Positions 62,094 to 64,000 of a stretch of DNA of 64,000 nt are shown in pieces. How positions within the stretch are numbered: the first letter of the stretch is position 1; the number at the start of each line of letters is the position of its first letter. Both the position numbers and the translations under genes were made by a program. Origin of the DNA: Stromatinia cepivora (Eukaryota; Ascomycota; Leotiomycetes; Helotiales; Sclerotiniaceae); the NCBI GenBank assembly GCA_014898415.1, contig RCTD01000010.1, positions 1,426,001 through 1,490,000 of the forward strand. The letters are read 5' to 3'. The notes under the pieces were generated by a model. It searched no databases, was not told where the DNA came from, and saw only the letters and a list, made by a program, of their open reading frames with translations.

Positions 62094-63284
62094 CTACTTG
62101 AACAGATTCACCGATTTCCTGCTATACCCCACCATAATTGGAAATGCACTATAATCCGGCGTAAACAAAATCGCATCGTTACAATCGCTCCCCAAACTCG
62201 TACCATTCAACCATGCCGGTTCCCAATAATGAACTCCTCTTCCCAATCCATGAGGTACATCCTTCACAACACTAATAACACTCTCCATCCACTCCAACTG
62301 TCCAGCAACCGAATACGGAATTTCAGGTTCACTGCTTTCCGGTATGGGATTATACTGTCCATTGCAAATTGCCGGATAATCCGTCTCAGCAACGTGAACA
62401 GGTTTTCGATATGTTTCAGCAACCCAATTTAATGTTGTGCCTAAATTGGCTAATGTAGCTGATGTACCGTAGAAAGGGTAGAACGAAAATCCAAATACGT
62501 CCCAGGCGGATAATGGGACACCGTTGGCGGTTAAGGCGGAGAACCAACGTTGTTGAAGCGTCACGTTCCAGCCATTATCGATATGAATCATGATTTGAGG
62601 CTTTTGGACTCCGTGAGCGAGTGCGTCGTCGACACCCGCACGTGCTGATTTCCAGAGCGTGGCAAAGGATGAGAAGTTTTGGTTCATAGCGCTGGTGGGT
62701 TGAATATCGACGTCTACATGACCTGCTGGCCATAACATTCCATGTCGGATCTCATTACCCAATGCTACGATATCAAGATCAATTCCAGCTTTATTGAAAG
62801 CGACCAATGTATCCTTAACATACTTTCGCAAAGTTTTAGCAAGCGGTTTTAACTCCGTAGGCCAGTCTGCTGGACAAGGTTGTTTACCCGGATCCGCCCA
62901 TGAGTCGGCGAAATGAAAATCGAGATAGATTTTATATCCTTGCTTTTGCATCCGTTTTGCAAATTGGATGTTGTAGGCGAGTCCATATATACCGTCGATG
63001 GGATTGACCCATTGACGAAGTCGTACGCTGTTCATTCCTCCGTCTCCGAGGATTGCTTCGGCGGGACGCGTGGCGTTGTGTTTGGAGGTGTCTTTGAAAA
63101 TGGAACCACCTCCTTCGAGCGTGGGGAGGGAGGAAAGATCATGGCCTTTGTAGAAAAATGAGGAGTCTCTATGGAAATCGTAAGTATGTTGTTGAAGCAA
63201 AGATTGGTTGTCTTACCTTGAATGATTTTCTGGTCTTGCCAATACCAATGGCAAAACCGTAGTTAAAAGACCCCAAAACTTCAT
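62094..63284 (-). CDS. Secreted arabinogalactan endo-beta-1,4-galactanase, glycoside hydrolase family 53
   Basis: Two minus-strand exons (63284-63217 and 63168-62094) joined by a 49-bp GT-AG intron give 380 residues, close to the usual fungal GH53 length. A short signal peptide (MKFWGLLTTVLPLVLA) precedes the (beta/alpha)8 barrel. Family motifs are all present: NSVRLRQWVNP, YLDFHFADSWADPGKQ, the acid/base Glu in IVALGNEIRHGMLWP (near residue 160), GFSFYPFYG, the nucleophile Glu in VHVAETDYP (near residue 275), and GRGVHYWEPAW. GH53 enzymes cut the beta-1,4-galactan side chains of pectic rhamnogalacturonan I outside the cell, so a role in plant-wall degradation is likely. The frame is intact, unlike its neighbours to the left. 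Confidence 0.96.
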
Positions 63285-64000
63285 AGTTCCCGTCGTGAAT
63301 TTTATGTATAAACTTCCGATCTCGATAAAAGCACCTCTGACTCAAAAACAAACTTTGATAACCACCAGCTCACCTTATATACAATCCCAAGCCCATCCAT
63401 TCTCCAAGCATCATAAGAAAAAGCATTATTAAACAACACGACACGGTAAGGAAAAACCCATCTTTCCGAACAACCTCGGTCAAGAAATCTTCCACCATAC
63501 ACAACTGCACAGCATCATAAACGAGAAACCCCTCCCCCAGAGTTTCTCCAAATTCGAAATGAGTTGTGGGGTAACCTTATCACGCACTCCTTATTTCTAT
63601 TTTGGCGGACCAATCACAACTTCGGATGAAATTGTTTCTGGGGAAGCGAGCATGCATGCACGGAGACTAAGTTTTCGGTTGGCATTTTTAACCTCATTGT
63701 AAGTCACATGGCATCGTGAGATTTTACCGGTATTTTCGGAGATTTTAGAGTGACTGACTGTGGCTGAGTTTTGAGGAATCGATCGTGGAAGTATGGGGGG
63801 ATATGGATCTAGATCTCTCAAATCCGGTTTTTGGCTAGCTGCTCAGCCTGGGAGTGTATGATTACATGAATAAATGTATTGAAAGGCTTTTTTCTACCCA
63901 CTCTTGATATTATTAATTTCTTCATTTCTTTAACCCCGAGCGCATTTGGCTGCCGAGGTACCCCTCTTCAAGAATTAGTATACATATCGTGGTTAATATT
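63285..64000. other. Upstream region of the GH53 gene to the right edge
   Basis: Presumed promoter and 5' leader of the minus-strand GH53 gene. Frames at 63,302-63,502 and 63,597-63,821 (minus) are not supported by domains or splice sites. Nothing else is recognised before the edge. Confidence 0.5.

Noticed and set aside
1..64000. CRISPR arrays, bacterial operons, tRNA or rRNA genes
   Set aside because: No regularly spaced repeats, no cloverleaf-like or rRNA-like conserved stretch noticed; introns and gene families are fungal.

Overview
The window looks like nuclear DNA of a filamentous ascomycete (Pezizomycotina). Genes have short GT-AG introns of about 45-75 bp. A 27-kb AT-rich block of retrotransposons is full of stop codons and C-to-T/G-to-A changes, as repeat-induced point mutation (RIP) produces. 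The gene families are typical of plant-associated or saprotrophic fungi. A member of the Leotiomycetes (Botrytis/Sclerotinia relatives) is plausible from the Ty3/gypsy and copia types, but that placement is an inference from memory.

Layout. 1-396: 5' end of a BCS1-type mitochondrial AAA chaperone gene (minus strand), cut by the window edge. About 600-28,270: RIP-degraded repeat block. It holds gypsy A (1124-8380) and then a three-level nest: copia B (8637-27998, minus strand) is split by gypsy C (13608-27487), which is split by copia D (14079-20909). All four elements have recognisable LTR pairs and identical 5-bp target-site duplications (CTATT, ATTCT, AAAAT, ATTCC), so the order of insertion can be read directly: B, then C, then D.

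28.3-54 kb: gene-containing euchromatin. It has a SulP sulfate permease (29,988-32,237), a secreted GH55 beta-1,3-glucanase (35,210-37,926), a 2EXR-type protein (39,076-39,939), a 1.4-kb AT-rich relic with inverted ends (40,916-42,300), an amidoligase-domain protein with a long disordered tail (43,635-47,221; apparent frameshift and in-frame stop), a small secreted Cys-rich GPI-type protein (49,174-49,891) and a frameshifted acidic protein gene (52,767-53,480).

54.3-61.8 kb: ruins of a secondary-metabolite cluster. There is a truncated MFS transporter, a highly reducing polyketide synthase remnant (AT-DH-MT-ER pieces, minus strand) and an NRPS-like adenylation-thiolation-reductase pseudogene (plus strand). 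The last two meet head-to-head near 59,020-59,030, with the KS domain and the front of the adenylation domain missing. 62,094-63,284: an intact secreted GH53 endo-beta-1,4-galactanase (minus strand).

Working genes suggest sulfate uptake, cell-wall glucan and pectic galactan degradation, and mitochondrial bc1 assembly. There is no operon structure. Introns and reading frames were deduced by eye; homologies are pattern recognition, not database results.
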